From: Bacillus salipaludis
Lineage (GTDB): Bacteria; Bacillota; Bacilli; Bacillales_B; DSM-18226
Assembly (NCBI RefSeq): GCF_004358205.1
Contig: NZ_SMYO01000015.1
Span: forward strand, 1 to 64,000
Direction: 5' to 3'
Length of the DNA stretch: 64,000 nucleotides
Each line of letters begins with the position of its first letter. Within the stretch, counting starts at the first letter, position 1. Positions 16,706 through 25,567 of this stretch are shown here, piece after piece. Made by a program: the position numbers and the translations under genes. The notes below the pieces were generated by a model. It saw only the letters and a list, made by a program, of their open reading frames with translations, had not been told where the DNA came from and made no database searches.

Positions 16706-17323
16706 ATGTTTGAACCATTTATTCATGGATTTATTCTTGCGATAGGATTGATCCTGCCACTCGGTGTCCAAAACGTTTTTATTTTTAATCAAGGAGTCCT
16801 GCAGCCTCGTTTTATTAAAGTCGTACCAGCCGTCATTACCGCTTCCTTGTGTGATACTTTTTTAATCTTGGTGGCTGTTTTGGGAGTTTCATTTATTATT
16901 CTTGGTTCCGTATGGATGAAGACCATTTTAATTGGCGGAGGGTTTATCTTTTTAGTTTATATGGGATGGACCACATGGAATAGTAAACCAAGTAATCGAA
17001 AGGAAGAGATCGAGAAGAAATTTTCTTTGAAAAAACAAATCCTATTTGCCGCATCTGTTTCCCTACTGAACCCACACGCCATTATGGACACGATGGGTGT
17101 GATTGGAACGAGTTCATTACGATACCATGAGGAAGAAAAAGTATTTTTTACTTTTGCGTGTATTTTGGTTTCGTGGATTTGGTTTTTCGGACTTTCGCTA
17201 TTTGGGAGAATAAGTGGAAAACTCGATAAATCTGGAAACTTTATATTGGTATTGAATAAAATATCAGCCTTAGTTATGTGGGGGGCAGCTGTTTATCTTG
17301 TGCTGACATTGTTTATAAACTAA
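16706..17323 (+). CDS. LysE family amino-acid exporter
   Basis: A 205-residue membrane protein with about six helices. It opens FIHGFILAIGLILPLGVQNV, close to the LysE/ArgO start motif, and carries SVSLLNPHAIMDTMGVIGT, the conserved Asn-Pro loop of the family. These carriers export basic or other amino acids with proton exchange. The ATG at 16706 with AAGGAAG upstream is chosen over the adjacent TTG at 16703. The divergent MocR regulator suggests induction by an amino acid that forms a PLP aldimine. The substrate is unproven. Confidence 0.88.
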   Translation: MFEPFIHGFILAIGLILPLGVQNVFIFNQGVLQPRFIKVVPAVITASLCDTFLILVAVLGVSFIILGSVWMKTILIGGGFIFLVYMGWTTWNSKPSNRKEEIEKKFSLKKQILFAASVSLLNPHAIMDTMGVIGTSSLRYHEEEKVFFTFACILVSWIWFFGLSLFGRISGKLDKSGNFILVLNKISALVMWGAAVYLVLTLFIN

Positions 17324-17324
17324 T

Positions 17325-17357
17325 GAAAGGGATTGGGATTCCAATCTCTTTTATTTT
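17325..17357 (+). terminator. Rho-independent terminator
   Basis: AAAGGGATTGG and CCAATCTCTTT form an 11-bp stem with one G-U pair and a short loop, followed by TATTTTT. It directly follows the LysE gene. Confidence 0.8.
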
Positions 17358-17480
17358 TATAGAGGTTAACCAATTTATGGAAGTATAGGAGTATTTTACT
17401 TTTAAATAGAAAAAAAGTAGGATATGATTCTTACAGTCTATTAAATGAATACATATATCTTCTATGAAAGGAAGTTCAGA

Positions 17481-20408
17481 ATGCGTCTACTTGTTTTTCA
17501 TATTTTCACATGCCTGGCGGTTTTGGGCATTGTTTTTTCCGTGGGTGGAAAAGTTGCTGCGGAAGAAAATACCGTTACCCTAAATGTAGCTGATTTTGGG
17601 GCAAATGGATCAGATGAGGTAGATGATACCGCCCTAATTCAGGAAGCACTTGATGCAAATAAAGATGATGGTACACAAACGACCATTGTAGTCCCGAACG
17701 GTACCTATTTAATCACTAAAACTCTCAAAATTAATTCTAATACTCATTTACTTTTATCCGAAAAAGCAGTGATCGTTAGGAATAAAACCTTTGGTCCGAT
17801 GTTACGGAATGCAAATCGTGCACCTGGTTATACAGGCAACGAAAACATCGTAATCGAGGGAGGTACTTGGGATGGGAATGCAATAAAGTTTCCAACAAAA
17901 GATAATATGGGTTTTGATAACCTTGAATTTGGTCATGCAAATAACATTACAATCCAAAAGACCAATGTTATTAACAATTTTGGAGCGCATGCCATTGAAT
18001 TTGCAGGTGTTAAAAATGGGCAGGTACTAAACAGTTCTATCTCGGGCTACTATGAATCTGGAGGAAACCACAAAAAGAAGGAAGCCATTCAGCTTGATAT
18101 TACACATGATAATATTGTTACGCCCTTTTTCGGGGCCGTGAATTATAACGATGACACACCTTGTCAAAACATAACCGTTCAAGGAAATACAATCGAAAAC
18201 TATTCAAGGGGTGTTGGGAGTCATATCACAGTAAAAGGGATCTATCCTCAAAACATTGTGATTGAAAATAACACTTTTAAAAATTTAACAGATGAAGCAA
18301 TTGATGCACTCAACTATAAGGATCTTACAATCAAAGATAATATATTTGTAGATGTCGGTTCAGGTGTGGAATTTACCACACAAACCGTCAATGGGGCCTA
18401 TGATCCGAATGATACCGCTATTCCCATAAAAATAGAGGATCAATTTTCAATTAAAATTACAGGAAATCAAATTACAAGAGTCCATACAAACCCATTCCAA
18501 ATTGGCAACGGGATAATATTATCTGGGACAAATGATTACCCAATTAAAGATGTTACGATTCAGAATAATAACATAAGTGACTGTGATGAAAATGGTATTT
18601 ATTTGAACTTTACAAATAATGCTTTGGTTTCAGGGAATACTGTCAAAGGTTCAAAAAAATATGGGATTGCAGCTCAGCATTATTCCTCTAGCAATTCGAT
18701 CGATTCAAATATTTTAACAGGGAACCAGAATCATGGAATCTCTATTTTTGATCATTCCAATTCCACTATTACGAATAATGATATTAAGAGTAATAAGGGA
18801 AGTGGAATCTCTATTACCTCCTATTCTTCTGATAACAAGGTTGATAATAACAAAATCACAGACAATGGATTGTATGGTGTTGCTGTGAACGAAAATTCTG
18901 ATCGAAATCTAATTAATGATAATAATATTGTCAATTCAGGTTCTCAAGGGGTTAGGCTTCATGGTCAAGCGCCGACACCTGACCAGTCTAATAAAGTAAC
19001 AAATAATACAATTAATAACAGTGGATATGATGGACTCATCCTTGAAAATGCGCAGAATTCCGTAATCACTGGAAACACCATTTCTGGCTCTAAGAAAAAT
19101 GGGGTAATCATTAGCAAGACATCAACAGGCAATACTTTTAATTCTAATACCATTTCTTCAAGCGGCCAAAACGGGATCTCCATTAATGATCACTCATCTG
19201 CTAAGGTCATGAATAATAATATCAATACCAGCAAAATAAACGGGATCAGTATTAGCGCCTACTCGAATTCAAGCATTGTGCAAGAAAATACCGTAAAGGA
19301 TAGTGGACAAAGCGGTGTTTCGGTTATTTCTAATTCATCGAATAACACAATTTCAAAAAATATAATCAATGCGAGCAAGATGGATGGCGTATATGTGGAT
19401 CATGCAAATGGAAATCAACTTTCGAGTAATACAATCCAGGCACCTGGTGGTTCAGGCATTTCAATCAACAATTATTCACAAAAGAATAAAGTGAATCAGA
19501 ATCAAGTGAACAATCCAAAATTGCAAGGGATTCAAGTTGCGAACCATTCAATAGCTGATTTGACTACTAATACGATTAATTACGCAGGACAAAATGGAAT
19601 AGCGATCAGTGCATCTTCATCAGGAAATACGGTAAATAACAGTATTATTTTTTCAAGCACCAAAAACGGAGTCTTAATTTATGACCACTCGGCTGCAAAA
19701 ATGTCAGGAAATAATATTAGTAAAAGTAGGGAAAACGGGATCAGTATTAGCACGTATTCTAATAACAGCAATTTATATAAAAACGCAGTTAAAGATAGCG
19801 GAAGAAACGGGATTTCAATCAGTTCATATTCATCAAAAATTATAGTTGATAGTAATGATATAAATAACAGTGGTAGATATGGAGTTGGCATCAGTGGCGG
19901 TTCCGTGAATGATGGTATAAAAAATAATACCGTTACCACATCTCTTAAAGGGATTTCCTTAGTGGGAACGAAGACAAAGCAAGTAAAAACCAATACGATT
20001 TCCAGCAATACGGTTAAATCGAGCAAGGCAAACGGGATTTACTTGGCATATGCAAGTGGAAATAAAATTTTTAAAAATAAAATTTACTCATCAGGAAGTT
20101 CTGGGATAGCCATTAAGTATTATTCAAAAAAAAACACAGTGGACCAAAACAAACTGGATCATTCAAAAAAACACGGCATCCAAGTGTATTCCCATTCTTC
20201 CGCATTCATTACAAAAAATAACATTTATCGTTCATCTGAAAACGGGGTGTCCATCAGTTTCTATTCTAATCACAGTACAGTATCGTCAAACACGATTAAG
20301 GATAGCGGGAAATATGGAATCGCTCTAACCAGCCATTCCAGTTCCAATAAAATCGGTAAAAATACGATTGTGAGAAGTACAAAAGGGAAAGTTTATAAAG
20401 CGAAATGA
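17481..20408 (+). CDS. Large secreted right-handed parallel beta-helix protein
   Basis: A 975-residue protein starting at 17481 (AAAGGAAG site), not at the upstream ATG at 17445. Residues 1-28 are a signal peptide ending KVAAEE. A pectate-lyase-superfamily N-cap follows (LNVADFGANGSDEVDDTALI, VPNGTYLITKTLKINSNTHL). From about residue 130 to the end run degenerate 22-25 residue PbH1 coils with recurrent NGISI, NNTISNSG and SSNNTI units, strongly Asn/Ser rich. No LPXTG, LysM or SLH anchor is seen. The fold fits polysaccharide lyases, epimerases (NosD/AlgG-like) or passive adhesins. Catalytic residues cannot be assigned, so function is open. Its own terminator follows. Confidence 0.85.
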   Translation: MRLLVFHIFTCLAVLGIVFSVGGKVAAEENTVTLNVADFGANGSDEVDDTALIQEALDANKDDGTQTTIVVPNGTYLITKTLKINSNTHLLLSEKAVIVRNKTFGPMLRNANRAPGYTGNENIVIEGGTWDGNAIKFPTKDNMGFDNLEFGHANNITIQKTNVINNFGAHAIEFAGVKNGQVLNSSISGYYESGGNHKKKEAIQLDITHDNIVTPFFGAVNYNDDTPCQNITVQGNTIENYSRGVGSHITVKGIYPQNIVIENNTFKNLTDEAIDALNYKDLTIKDNIFVDVGSGVEFTTQTVNGAYDPNDTAIPIKIEDQFSIKITGNQITRVHTNPFQIGNGIILSGTNDYPIKDVTIQNNNISDCDENGIYLNFTNNALVSGNTVKGSKKYGIAAQHYSSSNSIDSNILTGNQNHGISIFDHSNSTITNNDIKSNKGSGISITSYSSDNKVDNNKITDNGLYGVAVNENSDRNLINDNNIVNSGSQGVRLHGQAPTPDQSNKVTNNTINNSGYDGLILENAQNSVITGNTISGSKKNGVIISKTSTGNTFNSNTISSSGQNGISINDHSSAKVMNNNINTSKINGISISAYSNSSIVQENTVKDSGQSGVSVISNSSNNTISKNIINASKMDGVYVDHANGNQLSSNTIQAPGGSGISINNYSQKNKVNQNQVNNPKLQGIQVANHSIADLTTNTINYAGQNGIAISASSSGNTVNNSIIFSSTKNGVLIYDHSAAKMSGNNISKSRENGISISTYSNNSNLYKNAVKDSGRNGISISSYSSKIIVDSNDINNSGRYGVGISGGSVNDGIKNNTVTTSLKGISLVGTKTKQVKTNTISSNTVKSSKANGIYLAYASGNKIFKNKIYSSGSSGIAIKYYSKKNTVDQNKLDHSKKHGIQVYSHSSAFITKNNIYRSSENGVSISFYSNHSTVSSNTIKDSGKYGIALTSHSSSNKIGKNTIVRSTKGKVYKAK

Positions 20409-20413
20409 AGTGG

Positions 20414-20440
20414 CCAGGGGAAGGTTCCTCTGGTTTTTTT
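20414..20440 (+). terminator. Rho-independent terminator
   Basis: CCAGGGGAAGGTTCCTCTGG followed by seven T. The same stem type recurs at 23561 and 55085. Confidence 0.85.
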
Positions 20441-20530
20441 GTTGGAGAAAAAACAATGAGAATGGTCTTATAGGAAAAAATGCACAATATGACACTCCAT
20501 ACTAAAATAATTGTTTCTTCTAGCAATGGA

Positions 20531-20559
20531 AAAAAATCTTCCAAGATGGAAGATTTTTT
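20531..20559 (-). terminator. Terminator overlapping the trmL stop
   Basis: AAAAAATCTTCCA and TGGAAGATTTTTT form a symmetrical stem. The trmL stop codon lies in its base, and the minus-strand U run serves trmL. It can also act on the plus strand. Confidence 0.7.
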
Positions 20560-21028
20560 ATCTTAAATTGGGATATCCTTGCTGACGCAAAGCCTCATAC
20601 ACCAATATAGCAGCTGTATTCGAAAGGTTCAGTGAACGAACATGTTCATTCATAGGTATTCTCAAAAAGTGATCTTTATTTTTTTCTAGTAAATCTTTAG
20701 GTAATCCAGTTGTTTCTTTTCCAAACATAAAATAATGCTCCTTTGATCCATCACTGAAATCAAAGGATGAATGTGGTTTTTCACCAAATGTCTCAATATA
20801 GTAAAACTCACCTTGATTTCTTGAAAAAAAGTCATCCAATGAGTCATAATACGTTATGTTTACAGACTGCCAGAAATCTAAACCAGCTTGTTTTATCATC
20901 TTTTCATCTGTTGAAAAGCCAAGTGGTCGGATTAAATGCAAGGCAGTATCCGTTGCCGCACAAGTACGTGCAATATTTCCAGTATTAGCCGGAATTTCTG
21001 GTTGATATAGTACAACATGAATTGCCAA
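20558..21028 (-). CDS. trmL: tRNA (cytidine(34)-2'-O)-methyltransferase
   Basis: A 156-residue SPOUT methyltransferase that 2'-O-methylates the wobble base of tRNA-Leu isoacceptors. The whole TrmL pattern is visible: HVVLYQPEIPANTGNIARTC, LHLIRPLGFSTDEK, FGKETTGLPKDLL, and the C-terminal SAM-binding knot FLRIPMNEHVRSLNLSNTAA. A TTG start at 21028 follows GAGGTGACCATTC. Length is normal for the family. The gene is monocistronic core metabolism within an otherwise accessory region. Confidence 0.95.
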   Translation of the reverse strand: MAIHVVLYQPEIPANTGNIARTCAATDTALHLIRPLGFSTDEKMIKQAGLDFWQSVNITYYDSLDDFFSRNQGEFYYIETFGEKPHSSFDFSDGSKEHYFMFGKETTGLPKDLLEKNKDHFLRIPMNEHVRSLNLSNTAAILVYEALRQQGYPNLR

Positions 21029-21115
21029 GAATGGTCACCTCTATCTTATTTTCACTCTCCAAATTATAGCATATTATTATGCAGATTCATGTGGCGGTGG
21101 GCTTTCTATGCATTT

Positions 21116-22390
21116 CTATAAAGTCATTATTTCTTCTTTAGGTAATTGACTTGAATGTTGTTTTTTTATAATAATGACAAATAAGCTTGCTAATAAACAG
21201 AACACTCCTGCCAAGAAGAATGCCCACGTGTACGTGTTAAAAAATTTATAGATTAGACCTCCTCCATAAGCAGCTGTTGCAGCACCTACCTGATGAGATG
21301 CAAAAATCCAACCATATACGATTCCACTTTTAGTAGTGCCAAAAATTTGTCTTGAGATGCTTATCGTTGGTGGTACAGTTGCAATCCAATCTAATCCATA
21401 AAACACCGTAAAGATAACCAGCATTGTAGTGGAACCTTCATTTAATGCATAAGGAAGTAATAGAAGAGAAGCCCCTCTAAAACCGTAGTACCAAAATAAT
21501 AGCCATCGATTATCGAAACGATCTGAAAGCCAACCGGATAGAGTTGTTCCTACTAGATTAAAGATTCCCATAAACGATAGAAACGAAGCCGCTGTAACTA
21601 AGGGTATTCCAAAACTTATACAGTAAGAAACAAAATGTGTACCAACTAAACCGCTTGTTGATAGTCCGCAAATAAAGAAACTACCAGATAATAACCAATA
21701 TTCCTTCACCTTCACAGCTTCGAATAAACCTTTGAAGGCAATAACAATTGGGTTTTCCTTTGGTCCTTCATTACTCTCTTGTATTTCTTCTTCAAGACCA
21801 TATGGAAGAATACCAACATCTTTTGGTTTGTTTTTCATAAATAAAAGGATGATTAATAGCATAATGATACTAAGGATCATCATTAAACCAATCGCCGGGC
21901 GCCACGAATAATGATCGATAATCGTCGCTAAGACAGGAAGTAATATTAACTGACCTGTTGCTGAACTTGCCGTTAATATTCCTACTGCAAGACCTCTTCT
22001 TTTCTCAAACCAATGATTCGCAACATATGGACTTAATACGGTTAAAAAAAGACTTGATCCCAGCCCAATAATAATGCCCCAAATGAGAATCATCTGCCAT
22101 GATTGATTCATAATGAAGGTAAGAATGATACCTATCAGCAAAGTTGCCATAGATGCAATCATCATTTTCTTTAAGCCAATCACATTAAGTAATGCTGCCA
22201 TAAACGGGCCAGATATGCCATATAAAAACATACTAATGGCAAAAGCGAGTGCAATTTCAGATCGATCCCAGCCAAATTCCTTTTCAAAAGGGTCAATGAA
22301 AACTCCCGATGATGACATGACAATTCCGGCTGCAATAATCGAGAAAAAGGTTATGGCAAGAATAAACCAGCTATAATGTATACGCTTCAA
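21116..22390 (-). CDS. MFS transporter, OFA/monocarboxylate-like
   Basis: A 424-residue major facilitator with 12 predicted helices. The N-terminal FGWDRSEIALAFAISMFLYG and GLGSSLFLTVLSPYVANHWF with GLAVGI resemble the oxalate/formate antiporter and monocarboxylate groups. The central cytosolic loop is charged (EEEIQESNEGPKENP). The start is a TTG at 22390 behind GAGGTG. A LysR gene lies divergently 148 bases away and probably regulates it. The substrate is likely an organic anion, by family resemblance only. Confidence 0.85.
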   Translation of the reverse strand: MKRIHYSWFILAITFFSIIAAGIVMSSSGVFIDPFEKEFGWDRSEIALAFAISMFLYGISGPFMAALLNVIGLKKMMIASMATLLIGIILTFIMNQSWQMILIWGIIIGLGSSLFLTVLSPYVANHWFEKRRGLAVGILTASSATGQLILLPVLATIIDHYSWRPAIGLMMILSIIMLLIILLFMKNKPKDVGILPYGLEEEIQESNEGPKENPIVIAFKGLFEAVKVKEYWLLSGSFFICGLSTSGLVGTHFVSYCISFGIPLVTAASFLSFMGIFNLVGTTLSGWLSDRFDNRWLLFWYYGFRGASLLLLPYALNEGSTTMLVIFTVFYGLDWIATVPPTISISRQIFGTTKSGIVYGWIFASHQVGAATAAYGGGLIYKFFNTYTWAFFLAGVFCLLASLFVIIIKKQHSSQLPKEEIMTL

Positions 22391-22537
22391 AACTGAATCA
22401 CCTCTGTTGTCTTCATTTTCTTGATTTTTCTTAATCTTAACTTGAAACTATTTATTAGTAAAATTGAAATTTATGAAGTTATCTATTGATTTTTTTGATA
22501 CTATACAAGAAAGAACAATGTGAAAATGGGTGAATTG

Positions 22538-23452
22538 ATGGAAATACGCCATTTTGTTACGTTTAAAAAAGTCATTGAATTGGGGAGCTTCACACAAGCA
22601 GCAGAACAGTTAGGATACACTCAATCCACGGTCACTTCTCATATTCAGGCACTTGAAGAACATTTAGGAGGACCACTGTTTGATCGGATGGGTCGAAAGG
22701 TGAGGTTGACTGATATTGGCAAGAAGTTGTTGCCCTTTACCCAAGAGATTTTAGATACCTATGAAAAAATCGAAAGCATTACCAGTGATGAAGAGGATAT
22801 AAGAGGGGAGCTAAAGATTGCGGCGCCTGAATCTCTAACGGTATACCGCCTAGAACCTGTATTAAGAGAATATAGAAAGAAATTTCCTCATGTTAAGATC
22901 CGATTAAGTAACGCAAGCTGCGGAGATAACAAGAGATTCATCCTTAATGGTAGTGCAGATATTGCCTTTGTCATGCTGCCACAGTTGCAGGAATCAGATT
23001 TAGTCGTCCATTCGTTGTTGGACGAACCGATTGTCCTTGTTGGAAGCCCTGATTGTTGTTCGCTGAATACTTTAGATAAAAGCTACGATAATCAAAAGAT
23101 CAGCGAGTGTTTGATTGTGAACGAAAAAGACTGCAGTTATCGATCAATGTTTGAAGAATACCTTGGAGAACGGGGAATTGTACCTTCGCACAAGATGGAG
23201 CTTTGGAGTATAGAGGCGATGAAACGTTGTGTAATGAGTGGGCTTGGTATTGCTTACTTGCCTTTGATGACAGTAAAGGATGAAATTATAGCAGGAAGGT
23301 TAAAAATTATTCCATGCGTTGGTGACTTTAAACAGATTTTGTCCCATGTCGTTTATCACAAGAACAAGTGGATTTCCCCGGCGTTATCCATGTTTATCGA
23401 TATTACCTTGAAACATGCAAAAGACTGGTCATGTGCGGAGATTACTTGTTAG
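22538..23452 (+). CDS. LysR-family transcriptional regulator
   Basis: A 304-residue regulator. The winged helix is at residues 1-60 (MEIRHFVTFKKVIELGSFTQ, LGYTQSTVTSHIQALEEHLG) and a substrate-binding-like sensor domain spans 90-300. The ATG at 22538 matches the universal LysR start and is preferred over the upstream GTG at 22520. It is divergent from the MFS gene, the usual LysR-target arrangement. The inducer is unknown. Confidence 0.9.
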   Translation: MEIRHFVTFKKVIELGSFTQAAEQLGYTQSTVTSHIQALEEHLGGPLFDRMGRKVRLTDIGKKLLPFTQEILDTYEKIESITSDEEDIRGELKIAAPESLTVYRLEPVLREYRKKFPHVKIRLSNASCGDNKRFILNGSADIAFVMLPQLQESDLVVHSLLDEPIVLVGSPDCCSLNTLDKSYDNQKISECLIVNEKDCSYRSMFEEYLGERGIVPSHKMELWSIEAMKRCVMSGLGIAYLPLMTVKDEIIAGRLKIIPCVGDFKQILSHVVYHKNKWISPALSMFIDITLKHAKDWSCAEITC

Positions 23453-23560
23453 GTGAACTTAGTATTTTTCCTTAAGAAACGTCTTTTTGCTCCAAATATA
23501 TTTGAAAAAATACAATAGAAAGTTGTAAAAAGGGCAAAATTCACGAGGGTTAAAATTAAA

Positions 23561-23586
23561 ATGACCAGAGGAAGGTTCCTCTGGTC
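23561..23586. terminator. Bidirectional hairpin terminator
   Basis: ATGACCAGAGGAA and TTCCTCTGGTCAT form a perfect 12-13-bp stem. It lies between convergent LysR and alcohol dehydrogenase genes. The T tract is weak on both sides. Confidence 0.6.
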
Positions 23587-23647
23587 ATTTCGTTTAAAAA
23601 AATATGGACAGTCTCCACTTACCTTTAGAATTTAACAATTACGCAAC

Positions 23648-24688
23648 TCACATTGTACTAATGTCAATTACGAATCGATATTTGACATCAGAAGCTAAGA
23701 CACGTTCGTAGGCTTCGTCAATTTGATCGGCTGAAATGACTTCAATCTTTGGAGCAATGTTATGTTCTGCACAGAAGTCTAACATCTCCTGAGTCTCCCG
23801 GATGCCTCCGATCATTGAACCGGCAAAGGAGCGGCGATGACCGATTAAATTAAATACGTTTAATGACAGCGGTTCTGCTGGTGCACCAACGTTTACAAGA
23901 GTGCCATCAAGATTGAGCAAACCTAAATAGGCATCCAAATTAATCTTCGCACTTACTGTGTTAATCATTAAGTCAAAGGTTCCGGCCAGTTTTTCGAATG
24001 TTTCTGGGTCACTTGTCGCATAGTAATGGTCTGCGCCTAATGCCAGACCGTCGTCCTTTTTCTTCAATGTTTGTGACAAGACAGTTACTTCGGCACCCAT
24101 GGCATGTGCAATTTGGACAGCCATATGACCAAGACCGCCCATACCTACAACCGCTACTTTCTTACCTGGACCGGCCCCCCAATGGTTTAGAGGTGAATAT
24201 GTAGTAATACCGGCGCAAAGTAATGGTGCTGCAGCGTCAAACCCAATGCTGTCAGGAATTCTGACTACGAAGTCCTCTGTTACAACTATGTGGGTAGAAT
24301 AGCCACCTTGAGTAGGCTCGCCGTATTTGTCAACACCAGCGTAGGTAGGGACATTTCCTTTGAGACAGTATTGTTCTTCTCCTTTACGGCAGTTCTCACA
24401 ATCGCCACAGGAGTCAACCATACATCCGACTCCAACCCGGTCACCGACCTTGTACTTCGAGACCTCTGTTCCTACATCTGTGACAATTCCCGCAATCTCG
24501 TGTCCAGGGACGAGTGGATAGTTCACGGGACCCCATTCGCCATGAGCAGTATGGATATCAGAATGGCAGATGCCGGCATATTTAATTTCAATCAGAACAT
24601 CATGCAAATCAAGATCACGTCTTTTAATTTCAGCCACTCGAAACGGTTTGTCTGGACCATCGACAGCTCGTGCTTTAGCAGTTATCAT
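23648..24688 (-). CDS. adhA: Zinc-dependent alcohol dehydrogenase, AdhA-like
   Basis: A 346-residue medium-chain dehydrogenase. Catalytic-zinc ligands lie in [16 protein letters not shown] and PGHEIAG. The four structural-zinc Cys are in [15 protein letters not shown]. The cofactor motif is [20 protein letters not shown]. It matches the YahK/AdhA group that reduces aldehydes with NADPH. GGAGG before the ATG at 24688 fixes the start, nine codons inside the longest ORF. The promoter has a MerR-type 19-base spacer with an operator dyad, and a MerR gene is divergent, as for B. subtilis adhA and adhR. Induction by reactive aldehydes is inference from that pair. Confidence 0.88.
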   Translation of the reverse strand: MITAKARAVDGPDKPFRVAEIKRRDLDLHDVLIEIKYAGICHSDIHTAHGEWGPVNYPLVPGHEIAGIVTDVGTEVSKYKVGDRVGVGCMVDSCGDCENCRKGEEQYCLKGNVPTYAGVDKYGEPTQGGYSTHIVVTEDFVVRIPDSIGFDAAAPLLCAGITTYSPLNHWGAGPGKKVAVVGMGGLGHMAVQIAHAMGAEVTVLSQTLKKKDDGLALGADHYYATSDPETFEKLAGTFDLMINTVSAKINLDAYLGLLNLDGTLVNVGAPAEPLSLNVFNLIGHRRSFAGSMIGGIRETQEMLDFCAEHNIAPKIEVISADQIDEAYERVLASDVKYRFVIDISTM

Positions 24689-24788
24689 GAATAAAACCTC
24701 CAATAATTTTTTCAAGAGAATGCGCTTGTTCGGGGTATTATTTTAAATTCCCCTAGATTCATTACTCTTTTTTTCTCTTGCAAAAACT

Positions 24789-24819
24789 AGAATAATCCCT
24801 ATAGTTAACTCTAGGTCAA
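24789..24819 (-). promoter_or_regulatory. adhA promoter with MerR-type operator
   Basis: On the minus strand TTGACC and TATTCT are separated by 19 bases, the overlong spacer of MerR-activated promoters. The spacer holds most of CCTAGAGTTAACTATAGG, a near-perfect dyad. The regulator is probably the MerR protein at 24947. Confidence 0.75.
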
Positions 24820-24904
24820 GCGATAAGGTTTTAAGCATAACTCCACAAATGATTTCGTTAAGCTTTGACATTTTTCATACAGCATGATAGCATGCTTTCG
24901 AACA

Positions 24905-24918
24905 TAGAGTTAACTCGA
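24905..24918 (+). promoter_or_regulatory. Candidate MerR autoregulatory site
   Basis: TAGAGTTAACTCGA lies about 30 bases upstream of the MerR start and shares the AGAGTTAACT core with the adhA and MFS promoters. TATATC lies downstream as a possible -10; the -35 is weak. Autoregulation is inference. Confidence 0.5.
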
Positions 24919-24946
24919 AATCTATATCATAAAGAGTAGGAGATAG

Positions 24947-25366
24947 ATGATGAAGACATATTCGATCAGCGAAGTTGCAAAAGAATTGAATCTCACAGTA
25001 TATACCTTGCGTTACTACGACAAGGAGGGACTTATGCCTTTTGTTGAACGGACACCCAGCGGAACACGATTGTTTAAAGAATCCGATATCGGTGCTTTAA
25101 AAGTAATTGAATGCCTGAAATCCACAGGGATGCCTATTAAGGAAATAAAAAATTTCATTGATTGGTGTTCTGAAGGGGATTCCACCTTGCAACGAAGATA
25201 TGAAATGTTTCTGGAGCGAAAAGCGAATGTAGAAGCACAAATGGAAGAACTAAAAAAAACCATGGAAGTCATCGAGCATAAATGCTTATATTATAAGACT
25301 GCATTGGATGCCGGAACAGAAGATATTCATAAAAATGATAAAATAGAGGTTTCCAATCATAATTAA
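24947..25366 (+). CDS. adhR: MerR-family regulator, AdhR/NmlR-like
   Basis: A 139-residue MerR protein. The N-terminal helix-turn-helix and wing are SISEVAKELNLTVYTLRYYD and KEGLMPFVERTPSGTRLFKE, followed by a long dimerisation helix (LERKANVEAQMEELKKTMEV). A Cys lies in IEHKCLYYKT, and IDWCSEGDSTLQRR matches the AdhR/NmlR pattern, whose conserved Cys reacts with aldehydes. Two tandem ATG codons follow AGGAG; either may be used. It is divergent from adhA. Three similar operators (adhA, itself and the downstream MFS gene) suggest a small aldehyde-response regulon. Confidence 0.88.
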   Translation: MMKTYSISEVAKELNLTVYTLRYYDKEGLMPFVERTPSGTRLFKESDIGALKVIECLKSTGMPIKEIKNFIDWCSEGDSTLQRRYEMFLERKANVEAQMEELKKTMEVIEHKCLYYKTALDAGTEDIHKNDKIEVSNHN

Positions 25367-25373
25367 CAGAGGA

Positions 25374-25419
25374 GAGCCACAAGTACTTCATACATGTCTA
25401 TATGAAGTACTTGTGGCTC
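25374..25419 (+). terminator. Long hairpin terminator
   Basis: GAGCCACAAGTACTTCATA pairs with TATGAAGTACTTGTGGCTC, a perfect 19-bp stem with an 8-base loop, followed by a T-rich tail. It isolates the MerR gene from the MFS gene. Confidence 0.75.
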
Positions 25420-25492
25420 GTTTGTATTATTTACTACCTGGGTGAAATCAAGAAAGAGCTCTAAAATTATTTTTTTACAAAAAATTTTTCCC

Positions 25493-25523
25493 TTGATTTA
25501 GAGTTAACTCTAACGTTTATACT
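25493..25523 (+). promoter_or_regulatory. MFS promoter with MerR-type operator
   Basis: TTGATT and TATACT are 19 bases apart. The perfect palindrome TTAGAGTTAACTCTAA at 25498-25513 lies at the -35/spacer junction. The core is the same as in the adhA promoter, so the same MerR protein probably activates it. Confidence 0.75.
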
Positions 25524-25567
25524 TACTCCTGTCATGAATGCTGATTAAAATTAAAGGAGTTGTTTTT

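Noticed and set aside
18965..20026. Long minus-strand ORFs inside the beta-helix gene
   Set aside because: They are antisense shadows produced by the repetitive Asn/Ser/Ile codons; they lack ribosome sites and family resemblance.
17900..20400. Possible CRISPR array or DNA repeat
   Set aside because: The periodicity is at protein level (degenerate beta-helix coils). DNA units are not identical and there are no regular spacers.
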